A stretch of 64,000 nucleotides of DNA from a bacterium (GTDB lineage Bacteria; Sumerlaeota; Sumerlaeia; SLMS01; JAHLLQ01). The notes beneath the pieces were generated by a model. It ran no database searches, was not told the DNA's origin, and saw nothing but the letters and a program-made list of their open reading frames with translations. The DNA is taken from the NCBI GenBank assembly GCA_020444065.1, contig JAHLLQ010000001.1:744001-808000 (forward strand), written 5' to 3'. Positions 9,301 to 17,683 of the stretch are shown in pieces. The translations under genes were made by a program, and so were the position numbers. Numbering within the stretch: the stretch's first letter is position 1; each line of letters begins with the position of its first letter.

Positions 9301-12300
9301 AGAGACCGAAACGTCGATATCTGAATCCGCCGTCTCGACGAATTCGTAGGGACCGATGTCGGCGACGACGCCAAGGGACTCCACGCCGGTGTTCGGCGTG
9401 CGCGGATCGTCGTAACGAGGCGCCCCTGCGAAGTCATTGTCCATGCCCGCTGTCGTGTCGGCCGCATCGATGCAGGGACTGATGTAGTTGAGGCGATAAT
9501 CGTAACGCGTGGGATCCTTGAACCGCGGATTCGCGGAGATGTTCCCATTCGTTCCAATCACGTCGGTCACGCCGTTGAAGTTATCTCCATCGGGGTTCCA
9601 GATGTTGCAGTACAGGATATCCGGCTGCGGCGAACCGCAGCAGATTCCGAACCCACGATCGGAGCAGTTGCTGACAATGGAGTTGGTGATGCTCAACGTG
9701 CCGCCGTGCGGGAACACGCCCCATCGCATGTTGTTGATGAGGCAGCCAATAATCTCCACGTCGCTGCCGGATTCGTTCATCACGCCGCGGTCGGCATCAT
9801 CCAGGATGCAGTTAACCAGAAGGGCATAAGAACCCGAGCCATAGAGATAGACCGCGTCGAAGAAGGTGTGGCGGACCACGCATTCACGCATCCCAAACTC
9901 TCCGCCGTTCGATGTGCGAATGACGGCCGTGTTGTTCCAATTCCCATCCGAGGTTCCGCCGCCGTAGAGGACGTTCACATGCTGCAGGTTGATGCTTCCG
10001 CCACTGGCATGGAGCCAGCGCCAATCGCCGACACCGGGGACGGACTCATCGCCGTCCCCATTAGTGTCTCCACCGACGGAATCGTCACGTGAGGACGTGA
10101 AGGTGATCGGCTGTGCGATGGTGCCCAATGCGTTCAAGGTGGCGCTGGCCTGCACCTCGATGCCGAGATCTGCGGCCGGGTCGAATTTGATGACGGCGCC
10201 CGGTTCGATGACCAGCGATGTACCGCTTGGCACAGTGACGAAGCCAGTGACGTGATGCACCGAGTTACCGAGCCAGGTTTCGCTGGCCAGCAATGTCCCT
10301 TCGTGATTCATCTGCAGGTAACGCATCTCGACGTATTCGTTGACATTCACGGTGCCCGCACCAAGCGCCTGGATTCCGTGCCAGTCGCCCGGCAAGGGAT
10401 GCGTAGCCGTGCCGTCGAGGTTCGTATCGCCACCTGCCGCATCGTCGCGCAACGAGGTCATCAGGATGGGCGATCCTGCAGTTGCAGGGGCATCAAGCGT
10501 ACCTTCGACGGTGACTCCAACGCCGTAAACGAACTTCACGATCACCCCGGCAGGGATCGTCAGCATTCCGGTATCCGCAATGTGCAGGTCTTCCTCAACG
10601 ACGATGATCTTGTCGGATGGCCAGGTAACCGCGCCTGTGATCTCTCCACCAGCGTAGAAGATATCCGAAGAATTATTGATGGACGCAGCAAGGCCGAGGT
10701 CGCCGATAGGCGTGCCATCAAGGAGACTCCAATACGCGCGCAATTCAATGGGCCCGTCTGCATAGGAGGTCGTATCCAGAGTGGAGGTTCCTGCCGCGGC
10801 GAAGCCGGAACCGAGGGAATTCTCGACTCCGCTTTGCTTCGCTGTGACTTCCACTTCGGTGTTGGGACGATCGACGCCGAAAGCGCTCCACTCGATTGTT
10901 TCAACGTCGTGAATGAGATAGCGGGATGGACGAATCCACTCGAATAGTGCTGTTCCAACTTCAATTGTTCCAGGATCGCCATCGTCGACGTTTCCAGTCC
11001 CGCCGGAGACATCGATGTTCGACATCGGGAAGCTGTTTGTCCCGCCGCAGTAGATGGCCACGCGACCGCCACCGCCGCCACCGCCACCATCGCCACCGGT
11101 GACGTCGATGACGCCGGAACCGGCGAAGCCGCCGATTCCAAGAAAGACGCTGCCGCCAGAACCGCCGCCGCTCAATGTGTTGGACGCCTGGATGCCACCA
11201 AGTCCCTTGGCAGTGATCGAGCCGTTATTGGTGAGAGTCCCATAGACTTCGAGCTTCACAGCACCACCACCAGCAGCGCCGGGCTCGTAGTAGCTGCGTC
11301 CGCCTCCACTGCCGATGTCGGTCGGCTGGCTCCAGGATCCGTAGCGATCGCCTCCTGGAGCTCCGCTCCCACCCTGGCCGCCCTGGCCGCCGTAACCACC
11401 ACCGGATCCGTTGTAGAAATCGTACGAGCCCTTGCCAGGGCCGGCATCCCCGATGTGTCCCATACCATCGATGTCGATCAAACCATCTTCCTGAATGGTC
11501 GCATCGGTCAGGACGGTGAAGTCCAACGTCTCTCCCGGATCGTGCGAAATAATGCCGCTGGTCTGAATATCGAGGCTCTGCACCTGAAGACCATGCACGG
11601 GATACGCGCGGCCGTCATCGGCGAGCACAAGGTGGGAGATGTCTTCCTGTTCAAGAGGCGTCACCCACTGCTGTGCCAGGCCATTATTGGCGACGAGGAT
11701 CGTGCCGTAGGCGTCGCCGGTCAGTTTTGTGTAGATCGTACCGGCTCCGGCACCTTGCTGGCCGTCACCACCGAAGGCAGTGACTTCGCCGATGTAGTTA
11801 TTTGTGTTTGCGTAGACTGCGATGCGTCCGCCGCCGCCGGCACCGCCGAGGTGCGCGCTGACATCTCCATCGGCGCCGTTCGCGTTGATCTGACCGGAAC
11901 CGGCCAGGGTTGCGCAATTCAACCAAAGGCTACCGCCGGATCCTGCGCCGGAGCGTGTGTTACTCGCGACGATGCCTTCACTTCCATTGGCAGAAACAAT
12001 GCCATCGATCGTGAGCGTACCGCCGACGTTGACCTTCATCGCGCCGCCGCCGGGGGAGCCGTTCTTATAGTAAGAGTGCCCGCCACCGCTGCCGTAGTCG
12101 ACAGGCTGTGTGATGGAACCGTATGTCAGGCCAGCGGTGTCGTCGTAGCCATTGCTTCCGCGCCCGCCGTAGCCGCCGCCGGATCCGTAGTAGAAATCAT
12201 ATCCGCCGGCTCCCGCGCCGGTTTCGTTCGGATAACCGCGTCCATCGAGATCGACGCTGCCGCCGGAGTTCACCGTCATGTCATTCAAAACAGAAAACTC

Positions 12301-14955
12301 AAGGGGATCGGCATTCGGATCGTGGGACAAAATGCCGCCGCTGTTGATCGTCAGGTTCACCAGAGACATCCCCGGTTGTGGGAATGCCATTCCGGCATCA
12401 GCGAGAGTGAGATTCGTGAGTGTCGGTGTCGTGATGAGCGTCACCCACTCCTGGAAGAGTCCGTTGTTGTCGACGACTACTTCGCCGTAGGTCTCGGAGG
12501 TGAGTTTTCTGTAAACGGTTCCTGCGCCGCCGTTTTGCAGGCCTTCACCGCCGTATGCCGTGATGACGCCGGTGAAATTGTCCGTATCCATGTAGGCGGC
12601 CACACGGCCACCGCCACCGGCGCCGCTGAAGACAGTGGCGATATTGGCTTGGCCGCCATTGGCTGCGATCTCGCCATCGCCGGCAAGAGTGGAACAGATC
12701 AGCCAGAGGCTACCGCCAGCACCGGCGCCGGAGGCCGTGTTGGAGTATTGCGTCGAGTCATCGCCATCGGATGTGATGATGCCGTTCACGGTCAGTGTGC
12801 CGCCGACCGTCAGCTTCATTGCGCCCCCACCGGGCTCGCCGGCCTCGGTGTAAGGACGACCACCCCCACTTCCGAAGGCCGTAGGTTCCGAGAATGAGCC
12901 ATAGGTCAGACCGCCGGCTTCCAGATTGCCGCTGCTGCCTCGCCCCCCATGCCCACCGCCGGAGGGGAAGTAGAAGTCATAGGCGCCGGCGCCAAGACCC
13001 TCTTCGGAGATGTGTCCGCGCCCATCAAGATCGACCGTTCCCCCAGGGTAGATGGTGGCATCGTTCATGACGCTAAATTCGAGGGCTGTTGCGTTCGGAT
13101 CGTGAGAGATGATGCCGTCCTGGAGGACTTCAAGGCTCGCGAGTGAAATGCCGGGTTCAGGGAAAGCCATACCGGCGTTTGCAACGCGCAGATGGTATGT
13201 CGGTGTGTCGCCAAGCGGAGTCACCCACTGCTGCGGAAGGTCGTTGTTGTCGATATCGACCGTGCCGTAGGTCGCAGAGTCGAGCTTGCGATAGATTGTG
13301 CCGGCACCGCCGCCTTGTTTGCCTTCGCCGCCGAGGGAAAGGACCTGACCACCGAAATTATCCGTGGCGGCGTAGATGGCGATACGACCTCCGCCGCCGG
13401 CTCCGGCGAAGTAGCTGGGAACCGTGGAAGCTCCACCGTTCGCGCCGATTTCACCAAGGCCTTCGAGGGTCGAACAGATGATCCAGACACTACCTCCCGA
13501 TCCCGCACCTGAGACGGTATTCGAAGCGTTCTGAGAATCCAAACCATCGACAGAAATCGCCCCATCAACGGTAAGGGTGCCGCCAACCTGCAGTTTGACG
13601 GCGCCGCCGCCGGGCTCGCCATCAAGGTAGTAACCGTGGCCACCACCGCTGCCGAAATCGGTGGGTTCATGAATAGAGCCGTAAGTCATTCCTCCTGAGT
13701 CATTTCCATCGCTGCCTCTGCCGCCGTAGCCGCCGCCGGAAGGATAATAAAAATCATATCCGCCGGCACCTGTGCCGGTTTCATTCGGATAGCCTCGTCC
13801 ATCGAGATCGATCATGCCGCCTACGCCAATCATCGCGTCGTTGACAACGCTGAAGTCGAGCGCCGTGGCGTTCGGATCATGGGAGATGAGCCCTCCGCTT
13901 TGAACGTCAAGACTGATCAGAGCGACACCAGGCTCCGGGAAAGCCATTCCTGCATTCGCAACGTCGAGTTCAAACTGGGGAGTGCTGCCGAGCGGCGTGA
14001 CCCATTGCTGGGCGAGGCCATTGTTGTTGATCGCCACGACACCGTAAGAAGCCGCGTCGAGTTTTGTGTACACCGTACCGGCGCCGCCGTTCTGCAAGCC
14101 TTGTCCGCCGTAAGCGGAAGCGGTGCCGCTGAAGTTGTTGGTGGCCATGTAAAGAGCGACGCGTCCGCCGCCGCCCGCGCCGGCGTTGTAATCCGGAATG
14201 GCCGCGCTGCCACCGTCTGCCGAAATCGTTCCGGAGCCTGCCAGCGTTCCGCAATCAACCCAGATACTGCCGCCAGAACCTGCGCCGGAGACAGTATTAG
14301 AGCTTTGATTGCTGCTTAGTCCATCTGCGGAAAGCGATCCGTTGATCGTGGCAGTGCCCGAGACCGTGAAACGCATCGCGCCACCGCCAGGCTCGCCGTC
14401 ACGGTAGTAGCAATGGCCACCGCCGCTGCCTGGAGACGTTGGCTCGTGGATTGATCCGTAGGTCAGGCCGGCAGTATCGTCGTTGCCGTTGCTGCCGCGT
14501 CCACCGAATCCAGCGCCAGATGGGCGGTAGAAATCGTAGCCACCCGCCCCCGGGCCTTTCTCGTTGATGTAGCCCGTACCGTCAGCGGAAATCGTCGAGC
14601 CCGAATCAACGGATAGCGATCCGGCTGTGAAGGTCACGCCTATTCCCGCCCAGAGCCCTCCGACCTGGGCCGTGTTGTCCTTGGTCTTGCAGACAATGAA
14701 CGAGTTGCCGGTAACCGAGATGCCGCTCGTGACATTGACTGTCGAGCCACCGTCGATCGTCAGCACTGCGCCGCTCTGCACGGTCAGGCTGTTCATGTTG
14801 TAAGTGTTCTCGGTCCAGTTTGTGTTGGTCGAGATGACCGTATCCTGGGCCTGAACAGAATAGACGGTTAGAAAACTGAAGGCGAGGAGCGCCGGAAACG
14901 GGCGCCTCCGCATGAAATCGCGACAAAGCGCCAGACACTCCCGGACAGCACCCAT
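6313..14955 (-). CDS. Giant secreted repeat protein with beta-helix, CARDB and dockerin-like tail
   Basis: 2,880 residues from the ATG at 14955, chosen because AGGAGG lies 6 bases upstream; an in-frame GTG at 15000 is possible. A Sec signal ends near V-Q-A-Q. Five glycine-rich repeats of about 259 residues follow (roughly residues 110-1330), each with G-x-YDFY, SGGG-x-GG, GEPGGGA, GAGSGGS and GAGGGGR blocks. Next come a right-handed beta-helix region (about 1460-1850), a CARDB-like domain (about 1880-1990), a pre-peptidase-C-like and an IPT-like stretch, a DPNEK-starting domain of the kind common in surface proteins (about 2565-2745), and an Ig/FN3-like domain. The extreme C-terminus, DRNDDHVVDVADM, is half of a dockerin-type EF-hand. 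Likely an extracellular or surface-attached structural/adhesive protein. No catalytic motif is visible. Confidence 0.85.
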   Translation of the reverse strand: MGAVRECLALCRDFMRRRPFPALLAFSFLTVYSVQAQDTVISTNTNWTENTYNMNSLTVQSGAVLTIDGGSTVNVTSGISVTGNSFIVCKTKDNTAQVGGLWAGIGVTFTAGSLSVDSGSTISADGTGYINEKGPGAGGYDFYRPSGAGFGGRGSNGNDDTAGLTYGSIHEPTSPGSGGGHCYYRDGEPGGGAMRFTVSGTATINGSLSADGLSSNQSSNTVSGAGSGGSIWVDCGTLAGSGTISADGGSAAIPDYNAGAGGGGRVALYMATNNFSGTASAYGGQGLQNGGAGTVYTKLDAASYGVVAINNNGLAQQWVTPLGSTPQFELDVANAGMAFPEPGVALISLDVQSGGLISHDPNATALDFSVVNDAMIGVGGMIDLDGRGYPNETGTGAGGYDFYYPSGGGYGGRGSDGNDSGGMTYGSIHEPTDFGSGGGHGYYLDGEPGGGAVKLQVGGTLTVDGAISVDGLDSQNASNTVSGAGSGGSVWIICSTLEGLGEIGANGGASTVPSYFAGAGGGGRIAIYAATDNFGGQVLSLGGEGKQGGGAGTIYRKLDSATYGTVDIDNNDLPQQWVTPLGDTPTYHLRVANAGMAFPEPGISLASLEVLQDGIISHDPNATALEFSVMNDATIYPGGTVDLDGRGHISEEGLGAGAYDFYFPSGGGHGGRGSSGNLEAGGLTYGSFSEPTAFGSGGGRPYTEAGEPGGGAMKLTVGGTLTVNGIITSDGDDSTQYSNTASGAGAGGSLWLICSTLAGDGEIAANGGQANIATVFSGAGGGGRVAAYMDTDNFTGVITAYGGEGLQNGGAGTVYRKLTSETYGEVVVDNNGLFQEWVTLITTPTLTNLTLADAGMAFPQPGMSLVNLTINSGGILSHDPNADPLEFSVLNDMTVNSGGSVDLDGRGYPNETGAGAGGYDFYYGSGGGYGGRGSNGYDDTAGLTYGSITQPVDYGSGGGHSYYKNGSPGGGAMKVNVGGTLTIDGIVSANGSEGIVASNTRSGAGSGGSLWLNCATLAGSGQINANGADGDVSAHLGGAGGGGRIAVYANTNNYIGEVTAFGGDGQQGAGAGTIYTKLTGDAYGTILVANNGLAQQWVTPLEQEDISHLVLADDGRAYPVHGLQVQSLDIQTSGIISHDPGETLDFTVLTDATIQEDGLIDIDGMGHIGDAGPGKGSYDFYNGSGGGYGGQGGQGGSGAPGGDRYGSWSQPTDIGSGGGRSYYEPGAAGGGAVKLEVYGTLTNNGSITAKGLGGIQASNTLSGGGSGGSVFLGIGGFAGSGVIDVTGGDGGGGGGGGRVAIYCGGTNSFPMSNIDVSGGTGNVDDGDPGTIEVGTALFEWIRPSRYLIHDVETIEWSAFGVDRPNTEVEVTAKQSGVENSLGSGFAAAGTSTLDTTSYADGPIELRAYWSLLDGTPIGDLGLAASINNSSDIFYAGGEITGAVTWPSDKIIVVEEDLHIADTGMLTIPAGVIVKFVYGVGVTVEGTLDAPATAGSPILMTSLRDDAAGGDTNLDGTATHPLPGDWHGIQALGAGTVNVNEYVEMRYLQMNHEGTLLASETWLGNSVHHVTGFVTVPSGTSLVIEPGAVIKFDPAADLGIEVQASATLNALGTIAQPITFTSSRDDSVGGDTNGDGDESVPGVGDWRWLHASGGSINLQHVNVLYGGGTSDGNWNNTAVIRTSNGGEFGMRECVVRHTFFDAVYLYGSGSYALLVNCILDDADRGVMNESGSDVEIIGCLINNMRWGVFPHGGTLSITNSIVSNCSDRGFGICCGSPQPDILYCNIWNPDGDNFNGVTDVIGTNGNISANPRFKDPTRYDYRLNYISPCIDAADTTAGMDNDFAGAPRYDDPRTPNTGVESLGVVADIGPYEFVETADSDIDVSVSDVLGPSSAIAGESVPVTWTVNNVGMGTVFGPWRDRVWVVPDGGGDPVMAGDQLVGSGVTLGPGQSYTAESLVRVPGALPGDYNWRVELNARKDIFEGQNYGNNTADSTSLVALDIPVLPVDGDSDTRLIGAEGDSLWYQFDAAPGQDVLVTLDSALDTGVMELYLGDGRVPTRNDFDARQVETSSADVSTVAPAVDPGTWYVFAYANKVTGGPRAVTLQASELGFELTGMSPPQAGNTGHVVFNVRGGGLTSAATFNLIGPDATVYDSTLVEILNPAVARVGFDLYDLPTGSYDLRVLYGDTFTLPDALTIVEGQRPDLWVDIVGRNQVRYRAEETYTVHYGNRANVDSPPAVIGFEAPGNWTVTNLSDIPMATFQTDDRSVAEFVFSLSRIPANSSGSFQIAVASQDFGNFTLDAWIRTIGVAPPSYALPDPDPEITLSAVIDENVPGEYVIGRILIDDGTEVSSTVYELHITEVTEPVPISMTETDLGGGFTLTEMTLTVPKTSSSRIDGTLYDKISWLWTWGSDAKSKYDNAKKAYDYGNAAYNKVTQDALTECLKKKGCLQDTTYGNLKRFANNVIYFKIATDVISAPDQTGWVGAAIEPVAGLIDSGWLGILWRQRFELEGCGLYLLESKSVSKDVIAFCKDHSEPPNPPCCDNDGGGDYGDDSSLDTESGGGKDPNEKHGPNGDYILSRDPILYTVMFENMAEAPWPAQVVTVTDQLDVNAFDLDTLELGDMSFGSHKLTPPAGRSDYVGDVDLRPDKDMVVRIEGALDKETGVLSWIFSSLDPETLNVIDDPVDGFLPPNVNPPEGDGIMYFTITPKADLPSGTVIKNKATIVFDLNDSIITNETVHTLDVIAPTSEIDALPEMSTQTPVTLSITGSDDSGGSGIDHYEIFMSTDYGPFSLYATTTEATYDFNEPSGHLYSFYSVARDVAGNRETSPSTADAHTIVMTASGVLDHLLGTAEFEPTGIVYADRNDDHVVDVADMWLLIE
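10945..14600 (-). repeat. Five in-gene tandem repeats, period 777-780 bp
   Basis: The YDFY codon block recurs at 11413, 12190, 12970, 13747 and 14527, giving spacings of 777, 780, 777 and 780 bases. Units differ by substitutions and small in-frame changes; the copy nearest the C-terminus (around 11413) is the most divergent and has an extra glycine-rich insert. Such long direct repeats permit copy-number change by homologous recombination. Outer boundaries are approximate. Confidence 0.9.
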
Positions 14956-15043
14956 GATGGGCCTCCTGAACAATTGAGGACTATGGGCAGGATTCTGCAC
15001 GCTTTACGTGCAGGCGGCAAGGAGTATCGGGTCTTCGAAGAAA

Positions 15044-16792
15044 TCAGGCGATGGACTGCATTTGGACGAGCCGAGCGTAGAGCCCGCCTTGCTCGACCAG
15101 GATTTCGTGGCGCCCGTCTTCGACGATTTGACCTTCGTCGAAAACCAGAATCCGGTCCGCGTTGCTAATGGTGCTGAGGCGGTGGGCGATCACGAAAGCT
15201 GTGCGTCCTTGAAGAAGGGTCTCAAGGGCGCTTTGAATCTGGCGCTCGGATTCGCTGTCCAGCGCGCTGGTGGCCTCGTCGAGCAGAAGCAGACGGGGTT
15301 TGCGGAGAATTGCCCGCGCAATAGACAGGCGTTGCTTCTGGCCTCCAGACAGCCTAACTCCACTAGAACCAATGGATGAGTCAAAGCCGTCCGGCATCGC
15401 TTCGATGAAGTCGAGCGCATTGGCGTCGCGGGCTGCCGCGCGAAGGTCGTCCTCACTGACGTGCTCGAGTCCGTGAGAGAGATTCTCCCGGACCGTGCCG
15501 TTGAAGAGGAACGTGTCCTGGGTCACGATGCCGATCTGCCTGCGGAAACTGCGAATGTCGATCTCTGTCAGTGGCCGGCCGTCGACGAGAATGCGTCCCT
15601 GGATGGGCTGGTAGAGGCCGAGGATGAGCTTCACCAGTGTCGTCTTCCCGCCGCCGCTCGCGCCGACTAGAGCGATGGTCTGCTGCGGGTCCACCTTGAG
15701 GTCGAGGTTCTTCAGAACGGGACGATCGGTACCCGGATAGGTAAACCAGACATCCTGGAACTCGATCTCGCCGACAAGCGGTCCGATCTCGGGCTTTCCA
15801 TCGTTTTCTTCCAGATCGGGGACGGAGAGGATTTCGTTGATGGATTTCACCGCTTCGTTCGATTCGTAGACGGCAATCATCTGGGCCATGATTCCCGAGA
15901 GACCGCCGATCGTCATGCCGACGAGCGAAAGGAACATGACCACTTCGCCGATGCTCATGCGGTTGGTGATGACCAGGATGGCACCAACGCCCACAACTGC
16001 GATGGTGATGAGTTGAGAGGAGGCCCAGATTTGAGATTGAAGGATGTTCGTCAGCCAGTCGGCTCCGATGCCACGGTTGCGGAGTGACTCCAGTCGCCGG
16101 TTGATGCGATCGAGATCGTGGGCCTCTGTGGCGTGGGCGCGTGTGACGGGCAGCATCGAGAGCATCTCGCTGACTTCGGCGTTCAGCTTCTCCTGTTCCT
16201 TGCGGAGGGACTCGAATTCCTGCGCAATCCGGCGGCGCAAGATGCGGTTTTGCACATAAACCACAGGCAGAAACGCCAGTACGACGAAGAGGAAGTAGGG
16301 CTCCGTCACCACGATGATGACGAGCGCCGCAACGACCGTCAAAACCGCCAATGCGAGCGGATCGATCAGCAATTTGCCGAAGTTGTCGAGGCGCTCGACG
16401 TCCTGCATGACCTTGCTGTGAAGGCGTCCGGGCGATTCGCGATCGTGATACGAGAAGGCCAATTGCTGGATTCGTGTGCAGAGCCGAGCGCGCAATCGTA
16501 AGGCAACGTCCCGGCGCACGGCGCAATAAAGCCGCGCAAAGAGCGGATGAACCGCCACATTCATGAGCAGCATGGCCGCCATTCCAAGCAGGCAAAGCCC
16601 GACACCCACAAGGTCCCGGGCGGGGATCACGGTATCGATGATGTAGCGTGTATAGACGGGGATGAGAACAACCGGCGAGTGCTTAACGATCGCAAGACCA
16701 AGCGCCAGCAGGACGCGCCACTTCGCGTGACGGAATTCGTCAAGATAGACCAGAACGGGGAAACGTTTGCGGTAAGCGGTTGCTGCGCTCAT
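15044..16792 (-). CDS. ABC exporter, fused permease and ATPase (MsbA/lipid-exporter type)
   Basis: 582 residues from the ATG at 16792 (MSAATAYRKRF). A longer in-frame start would run through simple-sequence DNA and add a Pro-Glu repeat tail, which I reject. The N-terminal half has six transmembrane helices of the type-1 exporter fold. The ATPase half has Walker A GASGGGKTTL, signature LSGGQKQRL, Walker B LLLLDEATSALD and the H-loop IAHRLSTI, all intact. It should work as a homodimer in the inner membrane; lipid, peptide or drug export cannot be told apart from sequence. It is divergent from the four-helix-bundle gene, and its upstream region contains a 9-bp tandem repeat and one arm of the inverted repeat around that gene. 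Confidence 0.9.
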   Translation of the reverse strand: MSAATAYRKRFPVLVYLDEFRHAKWRVLLALGLAIVKHSPVVLIPVYTRYIIDTVIPARDLVGVGLCLLGMAAMLLMNVAVHPLFARLYCAVRRDVALRLRARLCTRIQQLAFSYHDRESPGRLHSKVMQDVERLDNFGKLLIDPLALAVLTVVAALVIIVVTEPYFLFVVLAFLPVVYVQNRILRRRIAQEFESLRKEQEKLNAEVSEMLSMLPVTRAHATEAHDLDRINRRLESLRNRGIGADWLTNILQSQIWASSQLITIAVVGVGAILVITNRMSIGEVVMFLSLVGMTIGGLSGIMAQMIAVYESNEAVKSINEILSVPDLEENDGKPEIGPLVGEIEFQDVWFTYPGTDRPVLKNLDLKVDPQQTIALVGASGGGKTTLVKLILGLYQPIQGRILVDGRPLTEIDIRSFRRQIGIVTQDTFLFNGTVRENLSHGLEHVSEDDLRAAARDANALDFIEAMPDGFDSSIGSSGVRLSGGQKQRLSIARAILRKPRLLLLDEATSALDSESERQIQSALETLLQGRTAFVIAHRLSTISNADRILVFDEGQIVEDGRHEILVEQGGLYARLVQMQSIA

Positions 16793-16913
16793 CAGGCATC
16801 CACCGAGAAAGAGGATGGTCCCGATGTGATGCCCTGAGAGGAGTTGCGTGCAAGAAGTTTCCCGGAGTGCATGGTCCAAAAGGGCGTCCGTTCTTGTCAT
16901 TGGAGGAAGGGAT

Positions 16914-16949
16914 GGGGGCTCGGGGGGCTCGGGGGGCTCGGGGGGCTCG
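16914..16949. repeat. Four perfect copies of a 9-bp repeat
   Basis: GGGGGCTCG is repeated four times without change at 16914-16949, in the upstream region of the ABC exporter gene and 17 bases before the left inverted repeat of the S23-type gene. Copy number of such repeats is often unstable, so it may vary between strains and could alter exporter expression. Confidence 0.9.
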
Positions 16950-16966
16950 GATAGCGTGCTCGAACT

Positions 16967-16986
16967 CGTACTCGAACTCGTACTCG
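16967..16986. repeat. Left 20-bp inverted repeat of the four-helix-bundle element
   Basis: This 20-base segment is the exact reverse complement of 17511-17530. It sits in a slightly longer run (from 16959) made of alternating CTCGAA and CTCGTA hexamers. Together the two arms enclose the S23-type gene. Confidence 0.9.
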
Positions 16987-17068
16987 ACATATTGCAATTG
17001 ACCACTTCAATGAGGGATACGTTGCTGGAGCGGGATCTCTCAGCCAATCATGTCGAAGGGGAACCGGC

Positions 17069-17509
17069 ATGGGAAGCGTTGGAAGAACACCGGCATTCGA
17101 TCACGAGCGACTGGATGTCTATCGAGTGTCCCTGGAATTCACAGGCTGGGCCTGGAAGTTGTGTGGCGGACTGACTGGCCAGGATCGGCACGCGCGGGAT
17201 CAATTGCTGCGCGCTTCTCAGTCAATTCCTCTGAATATTGCAGAGGGTAATGGCAAACTCCCCTCTCCGGATCGGATTCGATTTCAGCGAATCGCGCTAG
17301 GATCGGCACTGGAGTGCGCGGCGATCCTGGATGTGCTCAAGGTCTGCGGCAGTATCCAAGAGACCCGGGCAACGGAGGGGAAGATAATGCTGTCCCGAAT
17401 AGTCGCGATGCTGACCAAGATGACTTCGCAATGCGGGATCCGTGTACGAGAGCACCAGGAGTCAGGATACGGACTAGTCGAGGATGATCCGGTAGAATTA
17501 GGATACTGA
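17069..17509 (+). CDS. Four-helix-bundle protein (S23 / 23S rRNA intervening-sequence protein family)
   Basis: 146 residues. The family signature is unmistakable: FDHERLDVYR at the start, DQLLRASQSIPLNIAEG in the middle, then RIALGSALECAAILD. These proteins were first seen inside 23S rRNA intervening sequences of Leptospira and Coxiella and are relatives of Avd, the accessory subunit of diversity-generating retroelements; they form small pentameric four-helix bundles with a basic surface. AAGGGG lies 7 bases before the ATG. The stop codon ends 1 base before the right arm of a perfect 20-bp inverted repeat, and the left arm lies 82 bases before the start. No rRNA or reverse transcriptase gene is nearby, so this is a free-standing copy. 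Molecular function is unknown. Confidence 0.93.
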   Translation: MGSVGRTPAFDHERLDVYRVSLEFTGWAWKLCGGLTGQDRHARDQLLRASQSIPLNIAEGNGKLPSPDRIRFQRIALGSALECAAILDVLKVCGSIQETRATEGKIMLSRIVAMLTKMTSQCGIRVREHQESGYGLVEDDPVELGY

Positions 17510-17574
17510 GCGAGTACGAGTTCGAGTACGTGTACGAGTGCGAGGGATCCCGGTGGCGGTGCACTCGTACTCGC
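17510..17574. repeat. Right inverted repeat and nested palindromes of the S23-type element
   Basis: 17511-17530 is the exact complement of the left arm 16967-16986. In addition, 17510-17520 pairs perfectly with 17564-17574 (11 bp), and 17532-17541 pairs with 17561-17570 (10 bp), so the right end can fold on itself. On the plus strand this fold begins immediately after the stop codon and could also stop transcription, although no clear T-tract follows. Confidence 0.85.
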
Positions 17575-17683
17575 CCCCTCTGATTTGCGTTGTCGCTGCG
17601 GGAAGAGGCGTCATAGATTGTTGGAGTCACTGGGAATCGGTTATCGCAGGGACGGATAGATCATCTTTGCCCGGAGAGATTCG

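Noticed and set aside
11455-12897. A 480-codon open frame on the plus strand inside the repeat gene
   Set aside because: It is the mirror frame of the GC-rich glycine repeats on the minus strand; it repeats with the same period and has no motif or ribosome site.
16793-17047. N-terminal extension of the ABC exporter with Pro-Pro-Glu and Ser-Thr repeats
   Set aside because: It is read-through of the 9-bp and hexamer repeats; the exporter fold starts normally at the ATG at 16792.
16914-17574. CRISPR array or diversity-generating retroelement around the S23/Avd-like gene
   Set aside because: The repeats are contiguous with no spacers, and there is no reverse transcriptase or variable-repeat target nearby.
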